Assembly (NCBI RefSeq): GCF_002101375.1
Contig: NZ_CP015207.1
Span: 1,480,001-1,544,000, forward strand
Reading direction: 5' to 3'
DNA: 64,000 nt
Source: Sporosarcina ureae
GTDB taxonomy: Bacteria > Bacillota > Bacilli > Bacillales_A > Planococcaceae
Part shown: positions 1 through 10,499 of the stretch, piece by piece
Layout: each line of letters starts with the position of its first letter
Numbering within the stretch: the first letter of the stretch is position 1
Position numbers and translations under genes: made by a program
Notes under the pieces: generated by a model
What the model was told of the DNA's origin: nothing
The model's database searches: none
Seen by the model: only the letters and a program-made list of their open reading frames with translations

Positions 1-1770
1 GAGAGCAGTTGTCGCTTCTTCTGTACCAAGCTGGGATTTATCGAGTTGCAACTCTTTTAACACTGCCTCTGCTACTTTATAACTCTCTGGGTGAATGCCT
101 GTCGAGTCAAAGCGCTCTTTTGATTCTGGTATGCGTAAGAAGCCGATTGCCTGTTCGTAAGTTTTCGCGCCGAGTCTCGGTACCTTTTTCAACTCTGTAC
201 GTTTTGTGAACTTACCTGCTTCTTCTCTTGCTTTGACAATGTTCTCTGCCACGGCTTTTGAGAGACCTGAAACATACTGTAATAGCGAAGATGAAGCGGT
301 ATTAACATTAACCCCCACTCGGTTCACCGCTGTTTCTACAACAAATGAAAGTGATTCCGTCAGATTCTTTTTCGCTACGTCATGCTGGTATTGTCCCACA
401 CCAATAGATTCCGGATCAATTTTCACGAGTTCAGACAATGGGTCTTGCAGTCTCCGTGCAATGGATACCGCACTTCTTTGCTCTACCTGCAGGTCCGGGA
501 ACTCTTCTCGTGCCTTTGCAGATGCTGAATATACACTCGCTCCAGCTTCATTGACAATTACGTAGGAAACCGGCTTGTCCACTTCTTTAATTAAATCGAC
601 AATAAATTTTTCCGTCTCCCGTGATGCAGTCCCGTTACCAATCGCCATAATGGATATCGGATATTTCTTCAATAGATCGAGTATTACTTTTTTCGATGCT
701 TCTTTTTGTGGCTTCGGTGGATGAGGATAAATGACCGAGATGTCATGGAGCTTTCCTGTTTCGTCCACTACTGCAAGTTTACATCCTGTTCTGAATGCCG
801 GATCTACACCAAGGACCGTTCTACCTTTTAACGGTGGTTGTAATAGAAGGCTACGAAGATTTTCCGAAAATACGTGAATTGCTTGCGTTTCCGCTTTTTC
901 AGTTAATGTCGTTCGTACTTCTCTTTCTATTGAAGGGGCAATTAAACGTTTAAAAGAATCCTCTAACGCTTCTCTTATATACGTTGCAGATGATGAAGGA
1001 TGTCTCTTTAAGTACGTACGTTCAAGATCTCCAATGATGCGCTCTGCCGGGAAATCTACTCCAACACGCAATACATCTTCTTTTTCTCCTCGATTAATAG
1101 CTAAAACGCGGTGAGGTACGATTTTACTGAGTGGTTCTTCATATTCATAGTAGTTTTCAAAAACTTTTCGTTCATCTTCTGCGCCTTTTTTAAGGGTAGC
1201 TGTCAGTTTTCCGGATGCCCATGTGATTTTACGAATTTTCTCACGCATTGTTGCGTCTTCCGATACTCTTTCCGCAATAATGAACTTGGCGCCTTCTAAC
1301 GCATCTTCTATAGTATGGATTTCTTTTTCAATATTGATATAGGCTTGTGCTGCATTTTCAATATTTGCGGATAACTGTTGCATCAATTGATCAGCAAGTG
1401 GTTCTAAGCCGTTTTCAATCGCAATCATCGCTTTCGTACGTCGTTTTTGTTTATAAGGGCGGTACAAGTCTTCGACACGCTGCAATACTGTCGCGCGCTC
1501 AATGTCTGCCTTTAACTTATCATCCAGCTTCCCTTGTTCATCGATTAAACGCAAAACTTCTTCTTTTCGCTGTTCGAGGGATTTTATATAATGATAGGCA
1601 TCTTCAATCTCTTTGATCTGTACTTCATCTAGTGAACCTGTTGCTTCTTTTCGGTAACGCGCAATAAAAGGTACAGTGTTGCCTTCTTCCAACAGAGCGA
1701 TGACACTTGCCGTTTGGCGTTTACTGATTCCTGCGCGGCTTGCTGTTGCTTCCATAAGATCTTTTGACAA
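1..1770 (-). CDS. tex: Tex family RNA-binding transcriptional accessory protein (3' end cut by window)
   Basis: This reading frame runs off the left edge, so about 590 N-terminal residues are visible and the C-terminal S1 RNA-binding domain, expected in a family of roughly 720 residues, lies outside. The start is read as TTG at 1770, 4-5 bases after an AAGGGTGG-type ribosome binding site; the first residues read MSKDLMEATASRAGIS, followed by an N-terminal helical segment typical of Tex. Tex proteins bind nucleic acid and affect transcription and stress tolerance; the exact role in Bacilli is not settled. It lies just downstream of the sigma-B operon, as ydcI does in B. subtilis, but is separated from it by the rsbX terminator. 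Confidence 0.9.
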   Translation of the reverse strand, partial: MSKDLMEATASRAGISKRQTASVIALLEEGNTVPFIARYRKEATGSLDEVQIKEIEDAYHYIKSLEQRKEEVLRLIDEQGKLDDKLKADIERATVLQRVEDLYRPYKQKRRTKAMIAIENGLEPLADQLMQQLSANIENAAQAYINIEKEIHTIEDALEGAKFIIAERVSEDATMREKIRKITWASGKLTATLKKGAEDERKVFENYYEYEEPLSKIVPHRVLAINRGEKEDVLRVGVDFPAERIIGDLERTYLKRHPSSSATYIREALEDSFKRLIAPSIEREVRTTLTEKAETQAIHVFSENLRSLLLQPPLKGRTVLGVDPAFRTGCKLAVVDETGKLHDISVIYPHPPKPQKEASKKVILDLLKKYPISIMAIGNGTASRETEKFIVDLIKEVDKPVSYVIVNEAGASVYSASAKAREEFPDLQVEQRSAVSIARRLQDPLSELVKIDPESIGVGQYQHDVAKKNLTESLSFVVETAVNRVGVNVNTASSSLLQYVSGLSKAVAENIVKAREEAGKFTKRTELKKVPRLGAKTYEQAIGFLRIPESKERFDSTGIHPESYKVAEAVLKELQLDKSQLGTEEATTAL

Positions 1771-1849
1771 TTTAACCACCCTTTCTTCTTTCCATATAAT
1801 AGCATGTTTCCAATGCAGTTTCCTTCTACGGCTATTTATTTTCAAGCAC

Positions 1850-1881
1850 AAAAAAGCCTGCTTCAACTTAATGAAGCAGAC
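1850..1881 (-). terminator. Rho-independent terminator of the sigB operon
   Basis: On the minus strand CTGCTTCA pairs with TGAAGCAG around a short loop and is followed by a T run. The hairpin overlaps the rsbX stop codon (1868-1870), so it closes the rsb-sigB-rsbX transcript before tex. Confidence 0.8.
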
Positions 1882-2463
1882 TAGCCGTGATGAATGTTGC
1901 ATCATCATTATCTTCAATCGTACCTTCAACCTTTTTATACAATTGATACGGAGTAGAGTTTTCTTGTAAGTATTTCTTAGGACTTCGCAAGTTTACGCCG
2001 TCAGAGTGGAGAAAGAACCGGTCGTTCTTATTATAAGGATATCTTTGCGTACGAGGCGATTGTGGTCGTCCGGATAGATAACCCATTACCGGTAAGGGAT
2101 AAATCATCTGACCATTCGATTGCAGAATATAGATCCGAATATTACCGACACAACTATATTCTAGGGTTTGCTGTTCAAAGTACACTTTCACAATCCCTAC
2201 TGCAGCACCGCGTTTATGCACCATCTGTTTATTGCAACGCAGTAACAAATCGTCAGGTGATTCATGATGATATATCTTTAAGACTTGTGGAATGATTTCA
2301 GCGGATTCTTTCGCTTCCGTTCCACTGCCCAAGCCGTCTGCAATAGCACAAATGAAATAATCTTCTTCTGAATGAATGTAGTATGCATCCCCAGAATCTT
2401 TATTACCTTTTTTTGACTGTTGGTATATATATGCCTCTACATAGTCATTCTCAAAAGTTTCCA

Positions 2464-2464
<1 letters not shown>
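1868..2464 (-). CDS. rsbX: Serine phosphatase RsbX (sigma-B feedback)
   Basis: This 198-residue PP2C-like phosphatase matches RsbX in size. RsbX dephosphorylates RsbS and RsbR in the stressosome and resets it after stress. The metal-site motifs DSGDAYY near residue 23 and ADGLGSG near residue 43 and the late HSDGV segment are visible. The start is GTG, whose G is the last base of the sigB TAG stop, so the two genes are translationally coupled. It is the last gene of the operon and is followed directly by a terminator hairpin. Confidence 0.92.
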
Positions 2465-3683
<1,219 letters not shown>

Positions 3684-3697
<14 letters not shown>

Positions 3698-4025
3698 TAT
3701 TTTCGCCACCTTTAGATTGTTCTATCTCCATAATCTCACTGAGGCCCGTAATTTCAAACAATCGATAAAGGCGTTGGTTTAGTCCTTGAATGACTAATTT
3801 TCCATTATGCGCTTTTACTTCTTTATAGTATCCGACAAATACGCCCAGGCCTGTACTGTCCATATAATTCACTTCAGATAAATCTAATTCTATTTCGATT
3901 CCTTCCACTAACTCTAAAGTAGCCAAATACTCTTTTAATTTTGGCGCTGTATATATATCGATTTCGCCGATAACTTTAAAATTATGCACGAGATCTTTAT
4001 CAACTTGCTCAACTTGTAAATTCAT
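3684..4025 (-). CDS. rsbV: Anti-anti-sigma factor RsbV
   Basis: This 113-residue STAS-domain protein, when unphosphorylated, takes RsbW away from SigB. The phosphorylatable serine region reads NYMDSTGLGVFVGYY, with the serine near residue 57. The start ATG has a good site (GGGGTGGCGAA). A sigma-B promoter lies just upstream, between rsbU and rsbV, so rsbV-rsbW-sigB-rsbX can be transcribed separately from the upstream sensor genes. Confidence 0.96.
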
Positions 4026-4100
4026 TTCGCCACCCCGATCGTTTTCTCTATTTTCTCTGAATGCACAGCGTAATCTTGCTTGCTACACACTCATTGTTTT

Positions 4101-4125
4101 ATACCCATTCTCTAATTTCTTAAAC
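4101..4125 (-). promoter_or_regulatory. Sigma-B promoter upstream of rsbV
   Basis: On the minus strand GTTTAA (4120-4125) and GGGTAT (4101-4106) are separated by 13 bases. This matches the known sigma-B consensus GTTTAA-N12-15-GGGTAT exactly, and the site sits where autoregulation is known in B. subtilis. Confidence 0.92.
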
Positions 4126-4127
4126 AT

Positions 4128-5132
4128 TTATTTTGTTTTCTTCAAAATTACAAGTGTGAAATCATCATGCAATTCATAGTTTTGCATTTTAGACAGCTCG
4201 CTAAATAAATAGTCAACCATCGTTTGCGCACTTTCCGAACGCACTTCGCGCAATAAACTTTCTATAACATCCATCTCAATGAAACCTTTATCGGTTCTGG
4301 TTTCCGTTACACCATCCGTCATAATCGCGACGAAATCATTATTATCAAGACGCACAGTTCGTTCTTCATACACTGCGTCTTCTTGCACGCCTAGCAATAG
4401 ACCTTTACTTTCTAGCAAACTGTACGAATCTTCTGCCGCACGATAAAATAGAGCCGGTTCATGTCCAGCTGAAGAATAGCGGAATATTGAGTTATTTGTA
4501 TCATACTTTCCGTAAAACATGGAAATGAACATGGAATCAGCAATGCTTTGTTCTACCATTTTATTGATAAAGCTTAACACTTCAAAAGGATTTCTTTTCT
4601 CATACCTCAGACTATCCATACCGAACTTTACCATGGACATATGCATCGCTGCCGACATGCCTTTTCCGATAATATCAGCAACCGCCAAGCAAACCTCTTG
4701 TTCTGTTTCCTTGAGGAAGTATACATAATCCCCATTCATTTGCTTCGACGGTTTGGAAATCCAACCTATATCCAGGCCTTCCAACATAGGAGTTGTTGTT
4801 TGTAACAAAGTATTTTGTACTCTGACAGCAATATCCATCTCCGTTTGAATGGCCTCTTGTTTGCGGATCAAGCTCTGATGCTCTTTTAACGCTAGTCCAT
4901 AATGAATCATCATTTCGATTAAAAAGTCGAAAGAGACGCTGACATCGGCCGGCAGATCTTTAATCAGTTCTTCAACAGAATTTTTATGAATACTGATAAC
5001 ATCTTCCGGCGCGATACTCTTTTCTATGAAGCTGCGGCTGAATTGCTGTCCCAAATAGAGATCTTCTTCTCCTTTGGAGTGCAGATAATTCTCCAGCATT
5101 TGCTTATACTGCTTACCCGCCTCTTGTGGCAA
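4128..5132 (-). CDS. rsbU: PP2C phosphatase RsbU, activator of SigB
   Basis: RsbU dephosphorylates RsbV-P after RsbT binds it, which activates SigB under environmental stress. The 334-residue protein has an N-terminal helical RsbT-binding domain (about residues 1-85), a short linker and a C-terminal SpoIIE-type phosphatase domain with DYVYF, DIIGKGMSAA, SAGHEPALFY and DGVTETR motifs. The start is read as TTG 5132 with AGGAG about ten bases upstream. It follows rsbT by 13 bases. Confidence 0.95.
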   Translation of the reverse strand: MPQEAGKQYKQMLENYLHSKGEEDLYLGQQFSRSFIEKSIAPEDVISIHKNSVEELIKDLPADVSVSFDFLIEMMIHYGLALKEHQSLIRKQEAIQTEMDIAVRVQNTLLQTTTPMLEGLDIGWISKPSKQMNGDYVYFLKETEQEVCLAVADIIGKGMSAAMHMSMVKFGMDSLRYEKRNPFEVLSFINKMVEQSIADSMFISMFYGKYDTNNSIFRYSSAGHEPALFYRAAEDSYSLLESKGLLLGVQEDAVYEERTVRLDNNDFVAIMTDGVTETRTDKGFIEMDVIESLLREVRSESAQTMVDYLFSELSKMQNYELHDDFTLVILKKTK

Positions 5133-5145
5133 TACCCTTCAACTC

Positions 5146-5547
5146 CTAGTGCAACCATTTTGTTGCTGTAATAGTGGTACCTACGCCCACTTCTGTTTCT
5201 ATCCGAAAATCATCCATCAGTCGTTTGACTCCTGGCATTCCTGCACCCAGTCCTCCTGAAGTCGTATATCCATCTGTCATAACTTTTTGCAAATCAGAAA
5301 TTCCTGGCCCTTCATCGGAAGCGGTAATAAGTAAACCCACCCGCGCACCTACTGAAATAGGCACAATTTCGATTCGGCCTTTTCCTGCGTAAAGGTATAT
5401 ATTTCTCGCTAATTCACTAATGGCAGTCGTAATTCTAGCTTGGTCGACTGTTCCAAAACCCGTACTTTTCGCCTCATTGCGGCCTAATTGTCTAGCTGCA
5501 ACAATATCCCACTCCGTCTTGATCTCTATAGAAGACCTGTGTTCCAT
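5146..5547 (-). CDS. rsbT: Stressosome switch kinase RsbT
   Basis: This 133-residue GHKL serine/threonine kinase phosphorylates RsbR and RsbS, leaves the stressosome and then activates RsbU. The N box (ISELARNIYLYAGKG), the DEGPGI motif and the GLGAGMPGVKRLMDDF lid are all present. It begins 2 bases after the rsbS stop, consistent with coupled translation. Confidence 0.96.
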   Translation of the reverse strand: MEHRSSIEIKTEWDIVAARQLGRNEAKSTGFGTVDQARITTAISELARNIYLYAGKGRIEIVPISVGARVGLLITASDEGPGISDLQKVMTDGYTTSGGLGAGMPGVKRLMDDFRIETEVGVGTTITATKWLH

Positions 5548-5549
5548 GG

Positions 5550-5912
5550 TCAGGCCTCCAATTCTCTAGTCAATTTCTCTAACCCATTCTCTAGATCTAA
5601 TGCAGTTGTCACGTTTTCTAAACGGATACCTAATTCAATTAACGTAATGGCTACAGATGGTTGAATACCCGTGATGACAACTTTCGCACCCATCAGACTT
5701 GTCATATGAATAACATCCCCAAGCACTTTTGCGATGAATGAATCAATGAAGTCGATTGGTGTCAAATCAATCACGACGCCCCGTGCAGATGTTTTATGCA
5801 GTTGATTCAATAAATCTTCTTGGAATTGTAATGCTGTCTGATCGTCAAGCTCCACTTGAATAGATACAATCAATGTATCCTTTAGCTTTAGAATCGGGAT
5901 TCGCATCTTCAT
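5550..5912 (-). CDS. rsbS: Stressosome scaffold protein RsbS
   Basis: RsbS is a single STAS-domain protein that forms the stressosome core with RsbR and holds RsbT. I start it at ATG 5912, giving 120 residues, close to the family's usual 121. The strong GGAGGAGGAAAAG site inside the end of rsbR is just upstream, whereas an earlier in-frame ATG at 5933 would lie ahead of this site. The phosphoserine region reads [19 protein letters not shown]. The rsbR stop is one base before the ATG. Confidence 0.94.
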   Translation of the reverse strand: MKMRIPILKLKDTLIVSIQVELDDQTALQFQEDLLNQLHKTSARGVVIDLTPIDFIDSFIAKVLGDVIHMTSLMGAKVVITGIQPSVAITLIELGIRLENVTTALDLENGLEKLTRELEA

Positions 5913-5913
5913 A

Positions 5914-6741
5914 CTACTTTTCCTCCTCCACAATTGTCCGACCTGTCATTTCAAGCGCTTTTTGCATACCTCTGCGCAACGTGCTTGTCGTTGAGAAATC
6001 GGTAAGATTAATACCAAGCGTCACAATAGTCTGTGCAATTTCTGGGCGAATTCCGACTAGCATACATTTCGCCCCTACTAATCGAACCGCGTCTGCCGCT
6101 TGAATGATATGGTGCGCAACCATTGTATCGACTACCGGTACACCTGTAATATCAAGTAACACGACTTCAGCGCGCTGCTTGACAACACCTTCCAATAGAT
6201 TCTCCATGATCAATTTTGCACGTTCTGTATCGATTGTCCCAACTAACGGCATGACAGATATCTTGTCGAATACCGGGATCAAAGATGCGGATAGTTCTTG
6301 CAAAGCAATCTTCTGCAAGATGTCCGTACGTTCCCACTTCGTAGAATATTCTTCGATGATGCTCTCTCTTAGCGGATTGATCCAGTTTGAAAGGATATTA
6401 ATTCCTTCGCGCAAGTTGGACTCTCGTAAAATCCCCGTCTCAAAAAATAGGTTATATACGACGCCAGAAAACGTATCAATTGCCCGATTGATAAACTTAA
6501 TTGACCATCCAAAATGAATGATTTTCTCTGTAAACTCATCCAGTCTTCCCTTGTCCACTGTTTCGCGATACGATAGATTAGACGTCATCAATTCTGCAAA
6601 CTCTCTACTAGTTGTTGCCACTACAGCTTCAGGCATTAAATCTAGAAAACGCTCATCAGCATTCTCTTTCATTTGTTCTACCCAGCGCGTAGTGATTATA
6701 TCTATATTCTCGGCTATACCTTTTTTCATGACTTCGTTCAT
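5914..6741 (-). CDS. rsbRA: Stressosome sensor protein RsbR
   Basis: This 275-residue protein has the RsbR layout: an N-terminal non-heme globin-like sensor (about residues 1-135) and a C-terminal STAS domain (about 150-265) with the conserved [15 protein letters not shown] segment carrying a phosphorylatable threonine. The start ATG has a GGGAGGAAC site. It is the first gene of the rsbRST-UVW-sigB-rsbX cluster and is separated from endoA by a strong terminator, so it needs its own promoter, which I could not define well. Confidence 0.94.
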   Translation of the reverse strand: MNEVMKKGIAENIDIITTRWVEQMKENADERFLDLMPEAVVATTSREFAELMTSNLSYRETVDKGRLDEFTEKIIHFGWSIKFINRAIDTFSGVVYNLFFETGILRESNLREGINILSNWINPLRESIIEEYSTKWERTDILQKIALQELSASLIPVFDKISVMPLVGTIDTERAKLIMENLLEGVVKQRAEVVLLDITGVPVVDTMVAHHIIQAADAVRLVGAKCMLVGIRPEIAQTIVTLGINLTDFSTTSTLRRGMQKALEMTGRTIVEEEK

Positions 6742-6835
6742 CGTTATTTGTTCCTCCCTACATCTTCAGTTACCTCTATTGTATCGAATTCCATTGCAAA
6801 CTACATGTTTTTAATCACTTTTTTTGAAATTACTT

Positions 6836-6874
6836 AAAAAAAAAACACTATAACCGATTGGCTATAGTGTTTTC
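6836..6874 (-). terminator. Terminator after endoA
   Basis: The stem ACACTATA/TATAGTGT (6845-6852 with 6863-6870) is followed on the minus strand by a run of ten T. It ends the alr-endoAI-endoA side transcript and separates it from rsbR. Confidence 0.88.
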
Positions 6875-6928
6875 AGAAGCCATAAGTTACTGGCGCCATC
6901 TGCAATAAAAGTTAGTAGAATATGTATG

Positions 6929-7279
6929 CTAAAATTTAATAAGCCCGAAGCTTACTTGTAAAGCTTCGTCGACTTGCTTCATTAACGCATCGTCTAAGTG
7001 TGTTATTTTGTCTGTAAGCCTAGACTTGTCGATTGTGCGGACTTGCTCGAGCAGGATGACTGAATCCCGCTCGAATCCATGCCGGGCCGCTGTAATTTCG
7101 ACATGTGTCGGCAATTTTGCTTTTTGAATTTGTGCAGTAATGGCTGCCACAATCACTGTAGGACTGAATCGGTTACCGATGTCGTTTTGGATGATCAGTA
7201 CCGGTCTAGTCCCACCCTGTTCAGAACCGACTACAGGTGACAAATCTGCAAAAAAGACGTCTCCGCGTTTAATTGCCAA
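6929..7279 (-). CDS. endoA: mRNA interferase EndoA (MazF/NdoA toxin)
   Basis: EndoA is a MazF-family endoribonuclease that cuts mRNA at U-rich sites (UACAU in B. subtilis). The sequence is very close to the B. subtilis protein, with the [19 protein letters not shown] start, PVLIIQND and [16 protein letters not shown]. The start is read as TTG 7279 (reading [10 protein letters not shown]), with GGAGGATGAAAAG immediately upstream, giving exactly 116 residues as in B. subtilis. The site lies within the end of the antitoxin gene; the two genes do not overlap and are 4 bases apart. Confidence 0.95.
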   Translation of the reverse strand: MAIKRGDVFFADLSPVVGSEQGGTRPVLIIQNDIGNRFSPTVIVAAITAQIQKAKLPTHVEITAARHGFERDSVILLEQVRTIDKSRLTDKITHLDDALMKQVDEALQVSFGLIKF

Positions 7280-7283
7280 CTTT

Positions 7284-7565
7284 TCATCCTCCGCTGACGC
7301 AACGTTCCACGGTATGCTGAGCTTCAAATTCCGCATATAAACATTCTGCCGCTATGTTGAGGTTGATTTGCGACATTTCCACATAACCTCTAATCATGGC
7401 TTCACGTAATAAGGAAGCTTCGCCATGTTTGATATGTTTCACATCTGTCGTATAAACGAAATCTTCTTGCACTTGCTCCCATTGAAAGATTGCGTCTTCA
7501 TTTTGCTGTTGCAATCTGGTTGAGGCTATACTAAGTATTCTTTTATCGTTTTTATCCGTACGCAA
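7284..7565 (-). CDS. ndoAI: Antitoxin EndoAI (MazE-like, divergent N-terminus)
   Basis: The C-terminal half ([19 protein letters not shown] to TVERCVSGG) is clearly that of EndoAI, the part that blocks EndoA. A TTG start at 7565 with GGAGG 8 bases upstream gives 93 residues, the usual length; an ATG at 7589 would make 101. The N-terminal ribbon-helix-helix half is unusually divergent: NDKRIL is kept, but the proline-containing strand-helix junction is replaced. It lies immediately upstream of endoA. No frame shift is evident. Confidence 0.9.
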   Translation of the reverse strand: MRTDKNDKRILSIASTRLQQQNEDAIFQWEQVQEDFVYTTDVKHIKHGEASLLREAMIRGYVEMSQINLNIAAECLYAEFEAQHTVERCVSGG

Positions 7566-7744
7566 ATCGAGCACCTCCGACAAACCCATCCCTCTATTTC
7601 TATATCATTTCTATCTTACCATTTATATTGGAATATGAAAAGACAAGGTTTGAAGTGTTTTGACAAGAAATACTAGTTTCGTCAGTAGAATGTCGAATTA
7701 GATGATCGTTGCGTCATATATTCCGCCAGATAGTTTCGACGTTT

Positions 7745-8857
7745 TCACGTATAGACTCTAGGTATCCGTGTAGAAAATGTTACAGCTATTTCATAGGGTA
7801 TCGTGTTTAGGCGTTCAGACCATTCTTCTATACCTATTTCTTCGTTGCCCTGTTTGCCGATCAATAGTACCTTTTCACCTTCAGAATATTCACGAGGTAA
7901 TCGAATCATGCATTGGTCCATGCAAATGGTGCCAACAATCGGTACCCTCTTGCCATCGATTAGTACTTCCTGACCTTTAAGTGAACGCTTCAGCCCATCC
8001 GCATAACCCACAGGTAATGTTCCGATCCATTCTCCCTCAACCGCTTTATACGTACCGCCATAGCTAATTTCTTCGCCAGCCGTCATTTGTTTCACGTAGG
8101 TTAATTCGGTTTCTATCGCCAATGCCCGTTCAAGCGTAAACGGTAGCTGCTTTGCAACGGTATGAGACGGCGGAATACCGTATAAACTTATGCCAAACCT
8201 AACAGCGTCTAGTGCATATTCAGGATACAACAAAGCCCCTGCGCTATTCGATGCATGAATGAGACGCGGTTTTTCAGGCAAACATTTTACTAGACGCATA
8301 AATCGTTCATACTGTCGCCGCGTTGGTTCTCTATTTTCTTCATCTGCACGTGCAAAATGTGTGAATACACCATCAATAAATAAATCGGACTGCTGAATGC
8401 GCTTCACCAATTGCGTGAGCTCTTCTTCAGTCCTCACTCCGATTCTACCCATCCCACTGTCGATTTTTACATGAATTCTGCATTTATTATCAAAGGGTTG
8501 TTGTGCAATCACTTGTTTTACCCAATTCTCACTCGTAACCGTTAGAATAATGCGATGTTGTGCAGCTACAGCGGCAAATGACACCGGTGAAAATCCCAGT
8601 ACAAGAATATCGACCGTCGGCTGCGTTTTCCTGAGCGTCATCGCTTCATCCGGAGTCGCAACAGCAAACATTTCTGCTCCCGCTCGCAATGCAGCGGAAG
8701 CAGCCTGCGCTACTCCATGACCGTATCCATCTGATTTGACGACCGCGATCAACTTGGTTTCTTTAGGTAAATAAGACATAAGGCGTTGTGCATTGTGCCG
8801 AATAGCTGCTGTATTAATAATCGCTCGTGTTGGCCGATACTGTGTTTCGTTGAACAT
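7745..8857 (-). CDS. alr: Alanine racemase
   Basis: This 370-residue PLP enzyme interconverts L- and D-alanine for peptidoglycan precursors. The PLP lysine lies in AVVKSDGYGHG near residue 42, the catalytic tyrosine region in EISYGGTYK and the conserved CMDQCMI segment near residue 315. It lies between ydcC and endoAI, as in B. subtilis. Its product feeds ddl and murF, which are also in the window. Confidence 0.97.
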   Translation of the reverse strand: MFNETQYRPTRAIINTAAIRHNAQRLMSYLPKETKLIAVVKSDGYGHGVAQAASAALRAGAEMFAVATPDEAMTLRKTQPTVDILVLGFSPVSFAAVAAQHRIILTVTSENWVKQVIAQQPFDNKCRIHVKIDSGMGRIGVRTEEELTQLVKRIQQSDLFIDGVFTHFARADEENREPTRRQYERFMRLVKCLPEKPRLIHASNSAGALLYPEYALDAVRFGISLYGIPPSHTVAKQLPFTLERALAIETELTYVKQMTAGEEISYGGTYKAVEGEWIGTLPVGYADGLKRSLKGQEVLIDGKRVPIVGTICMDQCMIRLPREYSEGEKVLLIGKQGNEEIGIEEWSERLNTIPYEIAVTFSTRIPRVYT

Positions 8858-8944
8858 TTCCTTCCACCTCGTTATAGGATAGACTGTTGCATGAAATAAT
8901 TATCTATCCAAAGGCACAGTCTAGTCAATTGATTCAGTCGTTAA

Positions 8945-9979
8945 TTACTTGGATTCTGTCGCTGTCATCGAATTTGCTACAGTGATTAATTCTTCTTTGC
9001 TTAACATGTCAGATGCAACAAAGAACGCCATGCCATTCGCTTCCCAGTGAATAGATTTTTCCGTCAATGCCGCTACCGCGAAACCTAGATCAACTGGATC
9101 ACCTTCTATGGAAACTGGCATTTGATTCAAGGGCTTTTCAGCCGGTTCCTGAATGACAACATATTCCTTATCTCCACTGAATGTCATGATAACACGCTGA
9201 CCATTCTCAATTTCCACACTCTTCTCTTCAGACAATGTTGTACCTTGTAAATTAGCAACCGGATAGTAAGTTTGTTGATCTACCTTAGCTTGATCTTCCC
9301 CATCACCTTCTGTTGCTTCTCCATCAGAATCCGATTGATCACCATCTGCTTTTGGTTTATCCATTTCTACCTTATACTCAGCCACTTTATGCTCTACACC
9401 CAAGGCAATTTTATCGAACTTAATGGAAATCTTTTCTTCTCCTGCTTCATCATGAATCGTCACCTTGTTTGGTAACAAAGTCTTTTTATCGATATGAATT
9501 TTCTGAGTTGGTAAAAGTGATTTATGATTATTGCGTGTTGCCGTTTCAAAGATATACTCTTTTTCTTTTTCTTCCATTACCGCTGCCTTGTCTACCTTAA
9601 TATCTTCAGCAAGCGTTCCGATCAGATACCCTTGACTGTTTTGCGCCGGCCAGTCACTTTGGAATTTATATGTTTTGCCAAGTGACGGCGTAATAACAAA
9701 CACACCTTCTTCATTACGGACGATCATTTGCGATTCTTCATTCCCCGATTGCGTTACATTTACTTTGTAAAACTCTGGCTTAGTATGCCATACTTCCACA
9801 TTGTACATCCGTGGCTCCGAACCTGTTTTGATTTCCATCGAGGCATTTAGCTCATACCCCTTCGTTTCATTCCACTTATTACTAAGTTTCTTCATGACAT
9901 CTTCTTTAGAGGGTTTACCGCATCCTCCTAGTACTAACATAACGGCAACGACTGTTAACAAAATAATTTTTTTCCGCAT
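8945..9979 (-). CDS. ydcC: Lipoprotein of the YdcC / LolA-like family
   Basis: The N-terminus has a basic start, a hydrophobic stretch and the lipobox LVLGGC, so it should be a membrane-anchored lipoprotein. The body resembles the LolA-like fold of YdcC, a protein linked to sporulation in Bacilli. A low-complexity acidic insert (KADGDQSDSDGEATEGDGED) sits in the middle. The start is taken as ATG 9979 (MRKKIILL), with AAAGGA upstream; ATG 9988 is an alternative. Confidence 0.85.
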   Translation of the reverse strand: MRKKIILLTVVAVMLVLGGCGKPSKEDVMKKLSNKWNETKGYELNASMEIKTGSEPRMYNVEVWHTKPEFYKVNVTQSGNEESQMIVRNEEGVFVITPSLGKTYKFQSDWPAQNSQGYLIGTLAEDIKVDKAAVMEEKEKEYIFETATRNNHKSLLPTQKIHIDKKTLLPNKVTIHDEAGEEKISIKFDKIALGVEHKVAEYKVEMDKPKADGDQSDSDGEATEGDGEDQAKVDQQTYYPVANLQGTTLSEEKSVEIENGQRVIMTFSGDKEYVVIQEPAEKPLNQMPVSIEGDPVDLGFAVAALTEKSIHWEANGMAFFVASDMLSKEELITVANSMTATESK

Positions 9980-10074
9980 TCTTTTCATCCTTTCTCCAAT
10001 CAATTCGGGTAGCTTATCTTATGAGAGGGATGAATCGATTATGCGAGCTTGTTTTAAATTCTATTCAGACGCTT

Positions 10075-10431
10075 TCAGGATTCCATTAAGACCACTTGTG
10101 CAGCAGCTACATTTCGAGTATGTGTAATGCTAATAAACCCTTGAACCAGTTGACTATGGAAGTATAATACAGGGCGACCACTTGCTTCCGAAATGACTTC
10201 AATGTCCAAAAAACTGCAATCCGTTCCGATTCCAGTACCTCGCGCTTTCGAGAATGCTTCTTTGGCAGCAAAGCGCCCCGCCAAGTATTCATTTTTACGG
10301 TGGCCATGTAGCGTTTCATATACTCGTAGTTCTCTTTCGGACAATATCCGTTCTCTGAATTTCGCGCCACGGCCATCCAAACGGGCTATGCGATCCAATT
10401 CCACGATGTCTAATCCAATTCCTTGTATCAA
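10075..10431 (-). CDS. acpS: Holo-[acyl-carrier-protein] synthase
   Basis: AcpS transfers the 4'-phosphopantetheine group from CoA to acyl carrier protein. The GIGLDIVELDRI N-terminus with the metal-binding aspartate, the GRFAAKEAFSKARGTG motif and the ISITHTRNVAAAQV end are typical. The start is TTG 10431 (reading MIQGIGLDI), nine bases after AAAGGAG, giving 118 residues, near the family's 120; an ATG 24 bases upstream lies ahead of that site. It diverges from the rhomboid gene with only about 70 bases between. Confidence 0.93.
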   Translation of the reverse strand: MIQGIGLDIVELDRIARLDGRGAKFRERILSERELRVYETLHGHRKNEYLAGRFAAKEAFSKARGTGIGTDCSFLDIEVISEASGRPVLYFHSQLVQGFISITHTRNVAAAQVVLMES

Positions 10432-10499
10432 AATGAACAACTCCTTTCCCTTCAAGTTAAATAATATGTATAATCAGTACAGAAGATTGAGGTGAAACC

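Noticed and set aside
10107..10376. 89-codon ORF on the same strand as acpS in another frame
   Set aside because: AcpS in the main frame has clear family motifs; this one has none.
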